Part shown: positions 24,734 to 35,792 of the stretch, one piece after another
Layout: every line of letters starts with the position of its first letter
How positions within the stretch are numbered: the first letter of the stretch is position 1
Assembly (NCBI GenBank): GCA_021464245.1
Contig: JADCRB010000110.1
Coordinates: 868,001-932,000, forward strand
DNA: 64,000 nucleotides
Source: Carallia brachiata
Taxonomy: Eukaryota; Streptophyta; Magnoliopsida; Malpighiales; Rhizophoraceae
Reading direction: 5' to 3'
The notes under the pieces: generated by a model
Seen by the model: only the letters and a program-made list of their open reading frames with translations
Databases searched by the model: none
Told to the model about the DNA's origin: nothing
Position numbers and translations under genes: made by a program

Positions 24734-25688
24734 TTATTTCTGGTGGAAACGATGAGTTGAGGCAAGTGCGACATGCGAACGATCACTGCTTGAGTTATTA
24801 CAGCTCGAATGATCCCTTCTCTGTATATACAAATGATTCAGCATTTCATGTTGATGCCTTGGCAGCAATCCGCAACCATCCATGGCTGGAGATCCTTCGT
24901 ATGGTAAGGTTGATTTCAGTTGTGGAGGTGCTAATTGAAGTTGTGGTGGCATATCAGGAGGAAGTTTACTCAGTTCATCATCTGTTAGGGGCTCGTTATT
25001 GTAGCTTGATGATGGAGAAGAAGGGGTTTCAAACTCAGACAAGCTATCTGGAGGAGCTTCTGGAGCATGCTCCTGTGCACCACATTGAAAATTTTCTGGG
25101 GGGAAGAACTCAGGAAAGGAAAAGTTTCAATAATGTCCTTGGACAGGGAAAAAACAAGAGGAAGAAGAGCAGTAAACATTTAGAGGATTAAACGAGTACC
25201 AGCATATCCAAAATGCTGTAAGCCATGCCCCAGCCATCAAATTCCAGTGGCAAGTCCGCTTCAGCCGTTCATCGACAACGAAGCGATAATGATAAAACAC
25301 CGGAATGAAGCATCTTAACCAGAACAAAATCTTTACCTGATCTCTACAATGATCGACGGACAGAAAGACATGAACATCTGTCATTGGATTGAGGATTGAA
25401 TTAGACAAAGAAACAATGATACATTCCATTACAGTACCTTCTGTTCCAATTATCCCATGAACCGGAGATAGCCACTGGCCTGCCACCATAAGTCCATACA
25501 ATCAGCACAGGTATTTGTTTCTCACTGAAGACATCCCTAAAATCTGCTGTGAAATGAGCGGACACATAGTTCCGGGCATGCACAACTTCGTCAGGTCTTG
25601 CAGAAACAAGTGGCACTGAGAGGATTCCTCTTCTATACAAAAACATACGTTTAAATATGTGGATTGCATCCCACATAATCAATTTCAT
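24734..25688 (-). pseudogene. Decayed SnRK1 beta subunit (AKIN beta) gene
   Basis: Three exon-like blocks on the minus strand resemble SnRK1 beta subunits, which scaffold the SNF1-related kinase. Block A (25688-25438) has the carbohydrate-binding core IPVLIVWTYGGRPVAISGSWDNW. Block B (25341-25200) continues RSGKDFVLVKMLHSGV then YHYRFVVDERLKR. Block C (25108-24734) has PENF, LSEFETPSSPSSSYNNEPLTDD and the ASC-domain end ALASTHRFHQK. Lesions are of different kinds: an extra T in block B (25294-25297); lost bases near 25254-25258 that shift LKR out of frame with LPLEFDGWGMAYSILDML; and a stop at 24734-24736 where the family has tyrosine, followed in frame by VTVVIL, a relic of the conserved last strand. 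No normal N-terminus is visible upstream. A working gene with several sequence errors is less likely. Confidence 0.75.
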
Positions 25689-26313
25689 TCCATAAATAAA
25701 TACTCTATTTTTTTATCCGTAAAAAAGATAATAACTTATCATTTAATGTAAAGAGTTGATGTTTGAATCTCAAACCTTCCAAGTAAAGACACACAAGTTT
25801 TCAACTACTTTAACTATAGTAAATCTTTCTATAAATAAATATTTTTTTTTTGTCAAACCATAAATAAATACTTTGGGAGTAGGTAAAAATGATATACAGG
25901 TCATGGTGGGCCTGATAGTCCCAAATCCACTTGCTAAAGTTTAACAGCCCCACTTTTCAAATCCAGCCTAGGCCTCGACGATTGGTGAGTCTACCGACTA
26001 ATCTGGGCTAACATTGTGTACTGTCCGTCATCCAATTAGAAAATACAAAAATTAATTTGGACAAAGCCCATTTAGTTCGAATTTAATGTAAGTTTGGTAT
26101 CTTATCACTACCCAATCCCAACAAAACAAGGACAAGTGCACAGCCCATAAACATGGAACTCTGATACCCGAGTATCTAAGCCCTCTGGGCCTACATTTCT
26201 GGCTCAACCGATCGATAGACCGATAGGTCTGCTTGTGTATTGATTTAGGTTTAACTTTTTGAGTCTGCTGATTGCTTTTCAGATTTAAAAAGTAAGTATG
26301 GTGTTTGATAAAT

Positions 26314-26336
26314 TTATTATTATTATTATTATTATT
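26314..26336. repeat. (TTA)n microsatellite
   Basis: About seven TTA/ATT units. Confidence 0.85.
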
Positions 26337-28378
26337 GATAAGTATTTTTATCAATAACTAATAAAAAAAATAGGTTGAAACTACTTTTCTAATCCATCAG
26401 CAACTGATTCATATTTTGCAGACCAAAATACTCCTAATATTTTTCACCTAATCCCACAGCTGTCCTTGCACTCCTATGTCGTCTCCTTCCCCACGCCATC
26501 TGTAGACCACTGTCAATGGTACCCTGCTTCCTTTTGGTCTCTTTTTGCCGTTGCTTCTTTCGGGCTTTCTTCCCTCATTCTTTGAAATTTTTTTTTCTTT
26601 TTTTCGTCTGATTGTTATCCTCCCGAAGCTCATTGAACTAAGATGACAGAATTGAAAATCAATAAACAAAGAGGAAAAAAGAAAAAGAGGAAAAACCAGA
26701 CATGGACCATGTTAAGCTTGCTGACCACATCATGTTTCAAGTTCATGATGCTGCTTTGCTGTTGCTCCCATTGCTTTGTTTTTTTTTTTTTTTGGAAATG
26801 ATTTCTGGAATCCATTGGAGTTTCCATAAGCTACAGCGGAATTAAAAGAGAATCTAAAGGTCAATGTTAATCAAACTACTCTTCGTATTATACAAGGCTG
26901 GTCAATCATGGATGGTTTTATGTGGCTTTGAGAATCGGATTGTTCAACTGGGTATGGAACACAGACTGCTGTGTTTTTTTAATTAATTTTCACATTTGGG
27001 TTATGCTGCAATATGTGAGCATTTTTCTGCTTTTCAAGGTCGTGCTACTTAATCTTATAATCATCTCTTCAACTTGGGCAAGGATTATTAATTTGATGGA
27101 TGTTATAGGATGATGAACTCGGCAGCTTAAGTGCTTTTTTTTTTTTTTTATTTCTACCTTTGACGTTTTCCTTGTGTTCAGTCAGGTTCATTAGTGCCGG
27201 ACCAGCCGTGCTACTCTCGGGTAGTTTTGTGGGTCACTGTCTGCCTTAGGAATGGCTTGGTTGGGATCATGTATGTATGCCTTTTTTTTTTTCATAAACT
27301 TGGAACATAAATTTTGTTTTGTTTCTGACTGGACTGTTTGATTGCAGTACTACATCTAATTGCTGCTTTATTGATGGAACTTGCTCACTCTTCGAAAGGG
27401 ATCAACAACGATGTTTCCCATCTTCTTGAAGAATAATCTCCCATAAGGTTAGCTAGATTTTTCCTATTTGTTGTTAACAGCAACTAACAAATCATAATAT
27501 AAATTGTATTGGTTTGAGATACCGATACTCAAATGGTATTTTGTTATTTGTACAATAAAAATTATAAAATATTTTCGTTAGCTTCAAAAGTCATTTTAAT
27601 TATTTAATAGAAATATATAACATTAGTATAACTAAACACTATACTTTAATTTTATTCATCAATAATAACAATCAGCAACAACAATCAGTAATCAGCAACA
27701 GTAACAATAATCAACAAAAGTTAAGCCAAATAAGCCTTTAACTATAAATGTAACTTTTTGCATAACCCTAAAAAATTACTGGCCATCTATTTCGTGTTGA
27801 AACAAGATTACGTGAGTACGCAATAAAAAATATATGAGGGACATACAATATATTTTAAAAAATTTTAAAATAATTTATTTAATTTTAATATTTAATCTAT
27901 CTTTTATCAGTACAAATTAGTACGTGTCAATCACGTATGCCATTTATAATTTTCCTCGAGTTGTCAAATTGGAGGTGCAATTGAAGTCTGCCTGTGGTCC
28001 TCAGAATGAGCAACCAAACCAAGGGTTTGCCTTTTTCACAACGCAAAAGACAAATTTGGGGTTGATAACGAGAAGCCTTGGTACAAGATTCAATGCAAAG
28101 ATTATTATCCTAATCCCAGATTGGCAGCAGCTACAATGAAACATTCACAAAGATCTACGCATGGTCCCTCCCAAAGCTCTTTCTCCCTTGAAGAGTCATT
28201 CACTGCTAAAACATTCCCATAATGCCACGCTCACCACAACACCGGTTGGAATTCTTCGTCTCATATCTTCCTTCAAGACGAATGCTTCTCAAACGTGGAG
28301 AAGTCTCCGTATAAAATAAACCTCGCAGAGCTTGTTTTCTTTCTTCCTTCTAGCCATTATGTAGATTGTAGAGTAAGC

Positions 28379-28393
28379 CCCCCCCCCCCCCCC
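28379..28393. repeat. C15 homopolymer
   Basis: Fifteen uninterrupted C residues, unusual in this AT-rich surrounding and likely to be of unreliable length. Confidence 0.9.
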
Positions 28394-31321
28394 ACAAGTT
28401 AAGGTTTCACGTGGCGCTCCTCAACTTGTGCAGCTCATCACCCTAGCAACTGGCCGACATGTGGCAATATCTTTCCCGCATCCCTTCCTCTCGTACCACA
28501 ATTTCTAAGAAATTCATATGGCCGACGGCAACAACTTTTCCCATCCCCTTTATTCTTTAAAAAATTTCACTACACAACTTAATTTTAAATAATAATAAAT
28601 AATTATATAATTCATTTAATTATATTTAATAATTATTATTTTTTAATTCTAATAATTCAACTGATCATATTACTCTATTACTAATTTATTACTATTTACT
28701 ACATAGTATTTTCCTTCCATCTTTACCACAATTTCAAAGAATTAGTATTTGCTCTTCCTATAAGGATTTTGTTCCCGATGATGCACTTTATTTTTCAACA
28801 ACCACTTTAAGTGGATCTGCTTACTCGTGGGGTAACCGGGCCCACCTGTAGAGAACTTATAATTATGTGTCTTGATGAGTTGTAAAGTTGACTTAAACAA
28901 AATAAAAATGAACTAATGAATTAGCAATGGATATGCTCCTGTGAAGATGAATGTCAAATCCAATTGTCAAATATGGAGAAAATCACAACAAAATACATTA
29001 CATTGTACGGGAGTGTGGACATGGATGGAAGAGCAAAAAAATAATAATAATAAAATTTAATTATATAAATACGTTTAATAAAATAAAAATACATAATTAA
29101 TCTAATAATATTTAATAATTCATCTATTTTTTATTTTTTTAAATTAAATATATTTTTTATAATTTAATTTTTCATATTATTACATACCCGCTAAACTTTC
29201 ACGCATACGTACTTCCTTATTTTTTCCGATCAAAGAAAGAGTCCATGGAATGCAGGCAGGCACCACTGGGCCCCTGGCCGGCAGAAATACATGACTATGG
29301 TTGGAGTACCGCTTGCTTTCGATTTATATTCTTTTATTTAAACACTTTAGCAATCAAAAATGACAACCACAACTTGAGGAAGGTTCTTCTAAGTATCCAT
29401 ACAATGCAATAATCAGAATGATTATATGAAATGGGGGGTCAAACATTAAGCCCACGAGCATTAAAGATCGTCAGATAAAAAAAAAAGACATAAATGGTAT
29501 TTTCACAACATAGCAATCATTTAACGCCGACCTCCGGTGGCTTCATTGCGCCAGCTTTCAGTAAGAGTGGGGCTTGAGGTGGGTGGAGACATATTGATGG
29601 CCAATATGCTCAAAGCAATTTGAAGGTATCATTAGAGGCGCACCCCAAGAAGCAAAAGAGCATCAAATGAAATTGGCAATTAATCTCCTTAAGGATAGAT
29701 CATTTTTTTTCGAGTTCCAAAATAGTTATTGAACTAAAAAATTTGTCATCCCATTTCATGTGAGAAATAAGTGCAGGTCGTGAGATTTAATCTCATTGTA
29801 TTCTTTTAAACTTAAAGATATAGTAACCATTCGAATTAACTCACGCGATTATGCAAATAAAACTTTCTAATCAATACTTAGAAACATTCCAAAGCAACCC
29901 AAGATTGCAAATGGTGAAGCTTAATGCTTTTCCCTCCCCTTCCCCAAAATAAAAACCCCTCCTCCTAGCTACAAGTCCTTGTTGTGAATTTGGTTGACAC
30001 GAAAAAATCAGAAAGAACTGACTTGTTCAATGTATATGAGCGTAACTCACATGTTTTGGAACCTAAGTTTTTCATGATGTTATGTTCTAGCAGTTGTGTG
30101 CCCGACATTAGCAAACTGTATTCACAATTTTTTGCAATTTTAGAATACAACCCAGTTGGCAATAATTTACAACCCAAAAAAAAAACGAAATACCCAAACG
30201 GGAGATGAAAAAACTCATAAAGAAAACAAGAACTGAGGGTACAGAACTCAAAAACATGACTTTTTCGACATAATTAAGTTACAATTAGGGCTAAACAGTA
30301 TCAGCACGCGCACGCAGCCATCCTATTAGCACTAATTTATCGGCAAATTCAATCAATAACAACAACAATTGCGTCCAAATCGCTCTTTGGAACAATTCAC
30401 CTTTTTCTGTCCTATCATAAGCGGAAGCCAAATTGACTAATGCAATATTGATGTTAACCCGAACATCTAATATGGTGTTTTTTTAACACGTAATTATATT
30501 TGAGTTTTAAAAATTGAAAAAAGGGGCAAAAAAACTGTTGTTCTTAATTTAATTTTCTTTTAGATTATTGTTTTTTGAGGATGACTCTGTCAGAGAAAAG
30601 TGGATTGGCTGCTACATGTAATAGGCATGTGAATACAATTCTGGGTTCCATTATTCCTGAAAGACATGAAAATATCGAACAGATTGCCTCCTCTTTCTTC
30701 TTTCTCTGTTGACCGAAGAAGGTCATTTTCTTCAGCTGATAATGAATTGATGAGCTACTTGGCTTTCATATGAAGAATGAGCGGCAGAAAGCAGCAATTG
30801 GGCTGTTTTTCTTATATAAATCATTCAATGAAGCTTCAAATATAGTTCAGATAATAGGTTTTTGGCGGGGGTGCAGAGCAATCCGCTGAAGGAGAAGGTT
30901 ATTATAATACATAACCAGCATTGGGTTCCGGTGTTCTTTGTTTATTTTTTTGTTTTTCTTCATTGAAGTTGGAGGCACAGCGCCATGTGGTGCGCTCAGG
31001 TGTCAGCACATGGCTTCTCAAATATCCAGGCTCTGAGACTGTAAATTAGTCCAGGAAAACCTGGGAGTTTTAAGTTTTCCAAGAGAATCAGCTGCAGGAG
31101 AACGACTCAAAGCCCGCCCATTTGGTCTCAATAAGAAAAACCCAGTTTTTTTAGGAGCAAGCATTACTTGGGAACTGTGAGTCTCTGATGTTGGAAACAA
31201 CTCAGTAATTCATCTTAAGCACAACTCCTGAAATGCCTGTTAATTGACTGTTAATTAATTGTTAATTAATTGCTTCCTGTTTGCTAACCAGTTCAGGTAG
31301 TATCCGCTCCTCAAAACCTTC

Positions 31322-31371
31322 AAGTACACTGCTTTAGTCAAGCTTTAAGTACAGTGCTTTAGTCAAGCTTT
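31322..31371. repeat. 25-bp tandem duplication
   Basis: Two adjacent 25-base copies beginning AAGTACACTGCTTTAGTCAA (first) and AAGTACAGTGCTTTAGTCAA (second), differing at one base. Confidence 0.9.
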
Positions 31372-31755
31372 CTTCATTTGTTCTTGCTTTCTTTGGCATT
31401 TTAATCACGCAATCTGCTAAATATCTCTCAAGTACCAGACTACCAGTTTTTGCAGTACAGAAAATGGTACTTTTGAGGCTTCTAATTGCCCTTGAAGTTT
31501 CTGCGCCCTGGTCCTTTTAACTTTCTTGTGATCTGCACATTCTCATTTATGCTACTTGTGCTGATGCAGTAGAAAAGATTTAAAAAAATATATATACTGC
31601 ATCTCACTGTTTGAAACTTTGTATCCATAGCTACTCCAAAAAGACCTTTTTTTTTATTTATTTATATTTCATTTACAGATCCTGCAATTCAGTAATAAGA
31701 GAGAAGCTTGTCAAAGGGGATTGTTGAATAAGTTGACCAAGAAAGTTGAGGTCAA

Positions 31756-32490
31756 ATGAATTATCCTGGACGTCTCTCCACCAGAAACCCTCTGTTTTGG
31801 ACATTTGTTCTCGGTCCACTGCTGCTAGTATCTGGATTTCTGGGCTACGGGTTCTCATCTGTTCTCCTTATGTCCACGGTATTAATTTTATCTACTCTGA
31901 TTTTCACATTTCCAAAGGAAAAACCAGGGCTGGCGGAGAAATCAGCCAATGATGAGATTCTCAGGCTGGATCAGGAAAACTCAGCTGATCACATAAAATA
32001 TGTGGCACCAGAAGCACATTTGCCTGAAAATGTACCCAAAACAGCAAAGAAAGAAACCCAAGAAGACGAAGGAAGTCGTCAGGTTGATGACTACTCAACT
32101 GGGTCATCACCTGTTTTTCTATCAGAAAGTGACTGCCTTGGTCGCTCATCAACAAGTGAGGATTCAGAAGTGGACTGGCCATTTCAGGATAATGCGTCTC
32201 GCAGCAGGGATTGCTCCGATGATGGTTCTATTTCCGATGAGGATAGTCTCATTGAAATTGCCCTTCCAAGTGGGCATTATCTCAGTCATAATAAGGAAGA
32301 AGAGCTCAAAAAGTTCAATCTTCAGAAGAAAATGCCAGGCTTTGCAACCGGTCCATTCCTTAAGCAGCAGCAATACGGTCTGGTGGATCTATTGGCAGAA
32401 TTCAATGAGATGAACGAGGAGGAAAACTTGATTGAGATAGACATTTCCGTGGGCTCCATAAAGTGTCCGATGTTTGAGATTGAAGCTTAA
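31756..32490 (+). CDS. Conserved acidic plant membrane protein, unknown function
   Basis: Single coding exon, 244 residues. Residues about 12-52 form a hydrophobic hairpin of two likely membrane spans (FWTFVLGPLLLVSGFLGYGF and VLLMSTVLILSTLIFTF), followed directly by a basic residue. The remainder is a long hydrophilic, acidic and serine-rich tail (SRQVDDYSTGSSPVFLSESD; SDDGSISDEDSLIEIALPSG) that is probably disordered and cytosolic. The last stretch, LLAEFNEMNEEENLIEIDIS then GSIKCPMFEIEA, looks like a conserved terminal motif. I recognise it as a type of plant hypothetical protein but cannot give a name or role. The start is the first ATG of a continuous frame; a stop and an AT-rich leader precede it. 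A leader exon upstream is possible. Confidence 0.7.
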   Translation: MNYPGRLSTRNPLFWTFVLGPLLLVSGFLGYGFSSVLLMSTVLILSTLIFTFPKEKPGLAEKSANDEILRLDQENSADHIKYVAPEAHLPENVPKTAKKETQEDEGSRQVDDYSTGSSPVFLSESDCLGRSSTSEDSEVDWPFQDNASRSRDCSDDGSISDEDSLIEIALPSGHYLSHNKEEELKKFNLQKKMPGFATGPFLKQQQYGLVDLLAEFNEMNEEENLIEIDISVGSIKCPMFEIEA

Positions 32491-32994
32491 GTTAGTCCTC
32501 ATTTCAATGGTTTATTACAGCCATTTTCAAGTTTTTGATTCTTTTGGATTTGGGGTGTAGAATTAGGATATCAGAACTTCACATTAAACACTTCTGTTTT
32601 TTTCCTGTTGCTGGTTTTTATGGTGCTGTGAACCGTGAAGCTCCCAGCCCTTTTGTTTAATGCAGCACTTTTTCAAACTTTGGTTAAAGGGTCAATACTA
32701 TGGCCATTTTTTCCCTTTTCTTAATGTGCAATGAAGTGTTAAACGTTTGAAGGCCTTGGCCAATTGATGGAATTCCACTTCATTTTTCTCATTTTTTTTC
32801 CTCACAATCTATTGGTCAAGACTCGATCTTGCAAGGATCGGGCCAGGTCACAGTAAGTGTTTGTGTAGGTACGTTTCATATGATATTTATACAATCTTGC
32901 AAGTATTAGCTTGGGATCTTTTGTTTCTGCTGAAAACAAACCCAAAAAATCATATTATTATGGTCTAAGAATTAAGATGATCACATTTGCTCCA

Positions 32995-33020
32995 ATATAT
33001 ATATATATATATATATATAT
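32995..33020. repeat. (AT)n microsatellite
   Basis: About thirteen AT units. Confidence 0.95.
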
Positions 33021-33683
33021 GAACACATCAAATTTATAATTAAATAGGAGTTAGAAAGTCAAGCCTCTCCTTTCTGCTTCATTAATTCTTGGCATGAATG
33101 GAACATTACTCCTTGAGTAGGAAGGACGATCGTACTTAGTCAGGCCATCCACCGACCGGCTAACCCAGCCAAGTTAGACTAGAGATCCTGAAATCACCGC
33201 CCAACCATAGACTATGCTAACACACTGGGTGGGATAGTGACAGAGGGGATCCATCTTAAAATCTGGATTAAAGATATTTTTTCCATGAAGAGAGAAAGAA
33301 GCTAACTTTGGGTAATTAGCACAATATTTTACCGTCGCGTCTTCCTCTTGGATGTTTGAACCTGAGACCGTACCATCTAATGCACACAATTCCAAAATGG
33401 CAGTTAACTACTGCCTAGGGTTTATAGTTTAGAGTTAGGATTTGGGGTTTAATATGGATTAAAGAGATTTCTCAAGCCAATCGATGTAATTTCTTTTGTT
33501 TTTTTTTTTAACACAAAAACAAATGCTTGCAGGTGTGTTCGTCATCGCATTTGTGGGTGAAGTTTGAAGTAACTTCTATTTAAAAAACCCACTCAACTAT
33601 CCTCATACAGGTAAATTAATCACTGAAGTACTGATAAACTTGAAGTGAACATTCCTTATAATCGATTATAGTATCAGTTAGTA

Positions 33684-33791
33684 TTAAACTCAACAAAAAA
33701 ATCGCTAAGTTACCACAAAAACACTGATTTTGGTGGATTAAACTCAACGAAAAGATCGTCAGGTTACCATAAAACCAATGATTTTGGTGGT
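33684..33791. repeat. 54-bp tandem duplication
   Basis: Two diverged copies (33684-33737, 33738-33791), each beginning TTAAACTCAAC, with TTACCA in the middle and ending GATTTTGGTGG. Confidence 0.8.
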
Positions 33792-35189
33792 GAATTGCTG
33801 TAATTTCAATATTTAAAAGGATTTGAACGCTTATTTCTTGAAGAATTTGAGGCTTGCATGGCGAAATTTCAACGGTGATTAAGAGGACCAAACCCATCCA
33901 GAGATGCAGCTCCAAGATCAGGCTCAGCAATAAGCGACCCAGTTGAACCATACCTGTAATGATAGGCGTCATAATTGGCCCAATTCGCTCCTGGACATAA
34001 GAAAAACAAACAGAGATGCATATATGCTCGTCAGTCACAGGCAGCAACCCTGGGCAGGGGGCATACGGTGCTGAGTGCCATGTGCAGAATGGAACTTATA
34101 CCCATCCTACTTTGTTCTGCCCGTACGGATACAAAAAGCCCTGGATCCCGTGTCTCTACCGGCCACACAATTAGAGATCTGAACTTGACTGCATTTAACT
34201 GTTTTTCAAATTCTTCAAACATTGCTAACGAAATAAAAATTAGTCTATTTTACGAAATTTGAATGAGTTGACACCCACAAACTGTAGTTTCAAGACGAAT
34301 TGGTTAAATAATAATAATTTGCTAGCTTTTAAAAAATTCCAAAGATAAGAATAATTTGGCGGATGGGTGAAGAAAATTCATAATGTTAAAGTTCTTCTAT
34401 TCAATTTCATCTAATCATCTAATGCAATGACGCTTCGACGCTGCCAAAGTTTACCAAGTATTATTCAATTTATTAATTCATTTTATTTTTCCTTATATTA
34501 TATTTATTTTTATATATAATAAGAACACACTTATATTTAAACAGTTGTATATTGAATTTAAACTTTATTTACCGTGAAAATCTAATTTATTTTGAATATA
34601 ATAATGCTTGTCTGACTCTGACAAACAAAAAGACAAAGAAAGACCAAAATATCTTTTCCGGTCAGCCAATGTCGAAGGTCCAAATTGCGCCACGTTTGCC
34701 GACAGCATATATCTATGATCCGACGGCACTGCAGTGACTGCACAAGCCAAGCCACTCTCGGCTGGCGCCAAGCCGCAGCAGTCGCCCCAAGATTCTTCTG
34801 TGCAAAAAAGTTAACAAGAACTTCTGTACCACGTGTCATTCTTATAACCGCTAGATCAATAGGGCCCACTTACAATCCAACCCTCGAGAAATCCCTACGA
34901 CGCACTCCTCTTATCGAGAAATAAACGGCCGAGAAAGCTCCACGTAGCGACCATGATGCCATATTACTCCCCCAATCCGACGGACCTTAACAATCTCCCC
35001 CCTCCCCAGCTTTCCTCGTCGTCGATTACCTCAGTCCTCTGCCTCCAAAATTCCGGCGACTTTTTCCGTTTCCAAATTTGTCTTTCCCCTTATCTGCTAT
35101 CCCCTAATTCCCAACGAAAATTCTCAGATTTTGTAATCTTTAATTTGGTTTTTTTGTTATCTTTTTTTCGTTTTTTTTTTGTTTGTTTA

Positions 35190-35792
35190 ATGGCGGATTC
35201 AGACAATGAATCTGGAGGACACAACAACAGCCACAACGCAAACAGCGAACTGTCGGCGCGGGAACAGGACAGGTTCTTGCCCATCGCCAACGTTAGCCGG
35301 ATAATGAAGAAAGCGCTGCCGGCCAACGCGAAAATCTCGAAAGACGCGAAGGAGACGGTCCAGGAGTGCGTGTCGGAGTTCATCAGCTTCATCACCGGTG
35401 AAGCCTCCGACAAGTGCCAGCGCGAGAAGCGGAAGACGATCAACGGCGACGATCTTCTGTGGGCCATGACCACTCTTGGGTTCGAGGATTATGTGGAGCC
35501 ACTCAAGGTTTACTTGCAGAAGTACAGGGAGATGGAGGGAGAGAAGAGCTCCATGGGGAGGCCGGGGGAGAAGGATGGTGCTGACGGGTCAGGAGGTGGC
35601 GGGGCCGGCGCCGGCGGTGGTGGCCCCGGTGGCGGGGTTATCTCTGGAGGAGGAGGGTTTAATGGTGCTCCTGGCCAGGGGATTTATGGCGGGGTGATGA
35701 TGATGGGCCATCATCAGGGACACATGTACGGCTCCGGTGGGTTTCATCATCAGATGGGTGTAGGAAAAGGTAGCTCTGGCAATTCAAGGTAG
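35190..35792 (+). CDS. NFYB3: NF-YB histone-fold transcription factor subunit (NF-YB3-like)
   Basis: Intronless, 200 residues when started at the ATG at 35190 ([11 protein letters not shown]). The open frame extends upstream to 34953, but that extension is low-complexity and lies in the leader. The core (about 24-120) is a complete HAP3/NF-YB domain: [20 protein letters not shown], the helix with [40 protein letters not shown] and [16 protein letters not shown]. It pairs with NF-YC and then NF-YA to bind CCAAT boxes in the nucleus; in Arabidopsis the NF-YB2/YB3 pair promotes flowering through CONSTANS. The C-terminus is a glycine-rich tail with [12 protein letters not shown], as in NF-YB2/YB3. 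The N-terminus and [15 protein letters not shown] favour NF-YB3. GC content is much higher than in the flanks. Confidence 0.92.
   Translation: MADSDNESGGHNNSHNANSELSAREQDRFLPIANVSRIMKKALPANAKISKDAKETVQECVSEFISFITGEASDKCQREKRKTINGDDLLWAMTTLGFEDYVEPLKVYLQKYREMEGEKSSMGRPGEKDGADGSGGGGAGAGGGGPGGGVISGGGGFNGAPGQGIYGGVMMMGHHQGHMYGSGGFHHQMGVGKGSSGNSR

Larger units (their letters stand above)
25689..31755. other. Long stretch without a recognised gene
   Basis: AT-rich DNA with several microsatellites. Exon-like patches on the plus strand lie at about 27181-27266 and 27351-27424 (see findings) but cannot be assigned. At 27660-27745 an AATCAGCAACAACAATCAG-rich patch resembles the right end of the Tourist-like MITE at 38599-39121, so a degraded relative may be present. 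The last about 800 bases may hold the leader of the gene starting at 31756. Minus-strand frames at 26052-26827 are lysine/asparagine-rich and not convincing. Confidence 0.5.
32491..35189. other. Intergenic stretch and NF-YB promoter region
   Basis: Holds a (TA)n microsatellite at 32995-33020, a short tandem duplication at 33684-33791 and two unassigned protein-like patches near 33889-33984 (minus) and 34039-34170 (plus). A CACGTG core occurs at 34830-34835 (CCACGTGTCA), about 355 bases upstream of the NF-YB start. The leader of that gene is T-rich (35140-35189). Confidence 0.5.

Noticed and set aside
28379..28393. C15 run as a possible G-quadruplex or regulatory site
   Set aside because: A plain homopolymer of uncertain length with no gene near enough to give it meaning.
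33340..33420. tRNA-like patch on the minus strand with GGTTCAAACATCC
   Set aside because: Only part of a B-box is present and there is no A-box, so not enough for a tRNA or SINE call.
34953..35189. N-terminal extension of the NF-YB frame starting at 34953
   Set aside because: The 79 extra residues are low-complexity and lack similarity to NF-YB, while [10 protein letters not shown] at 35190 matches the usual family start.
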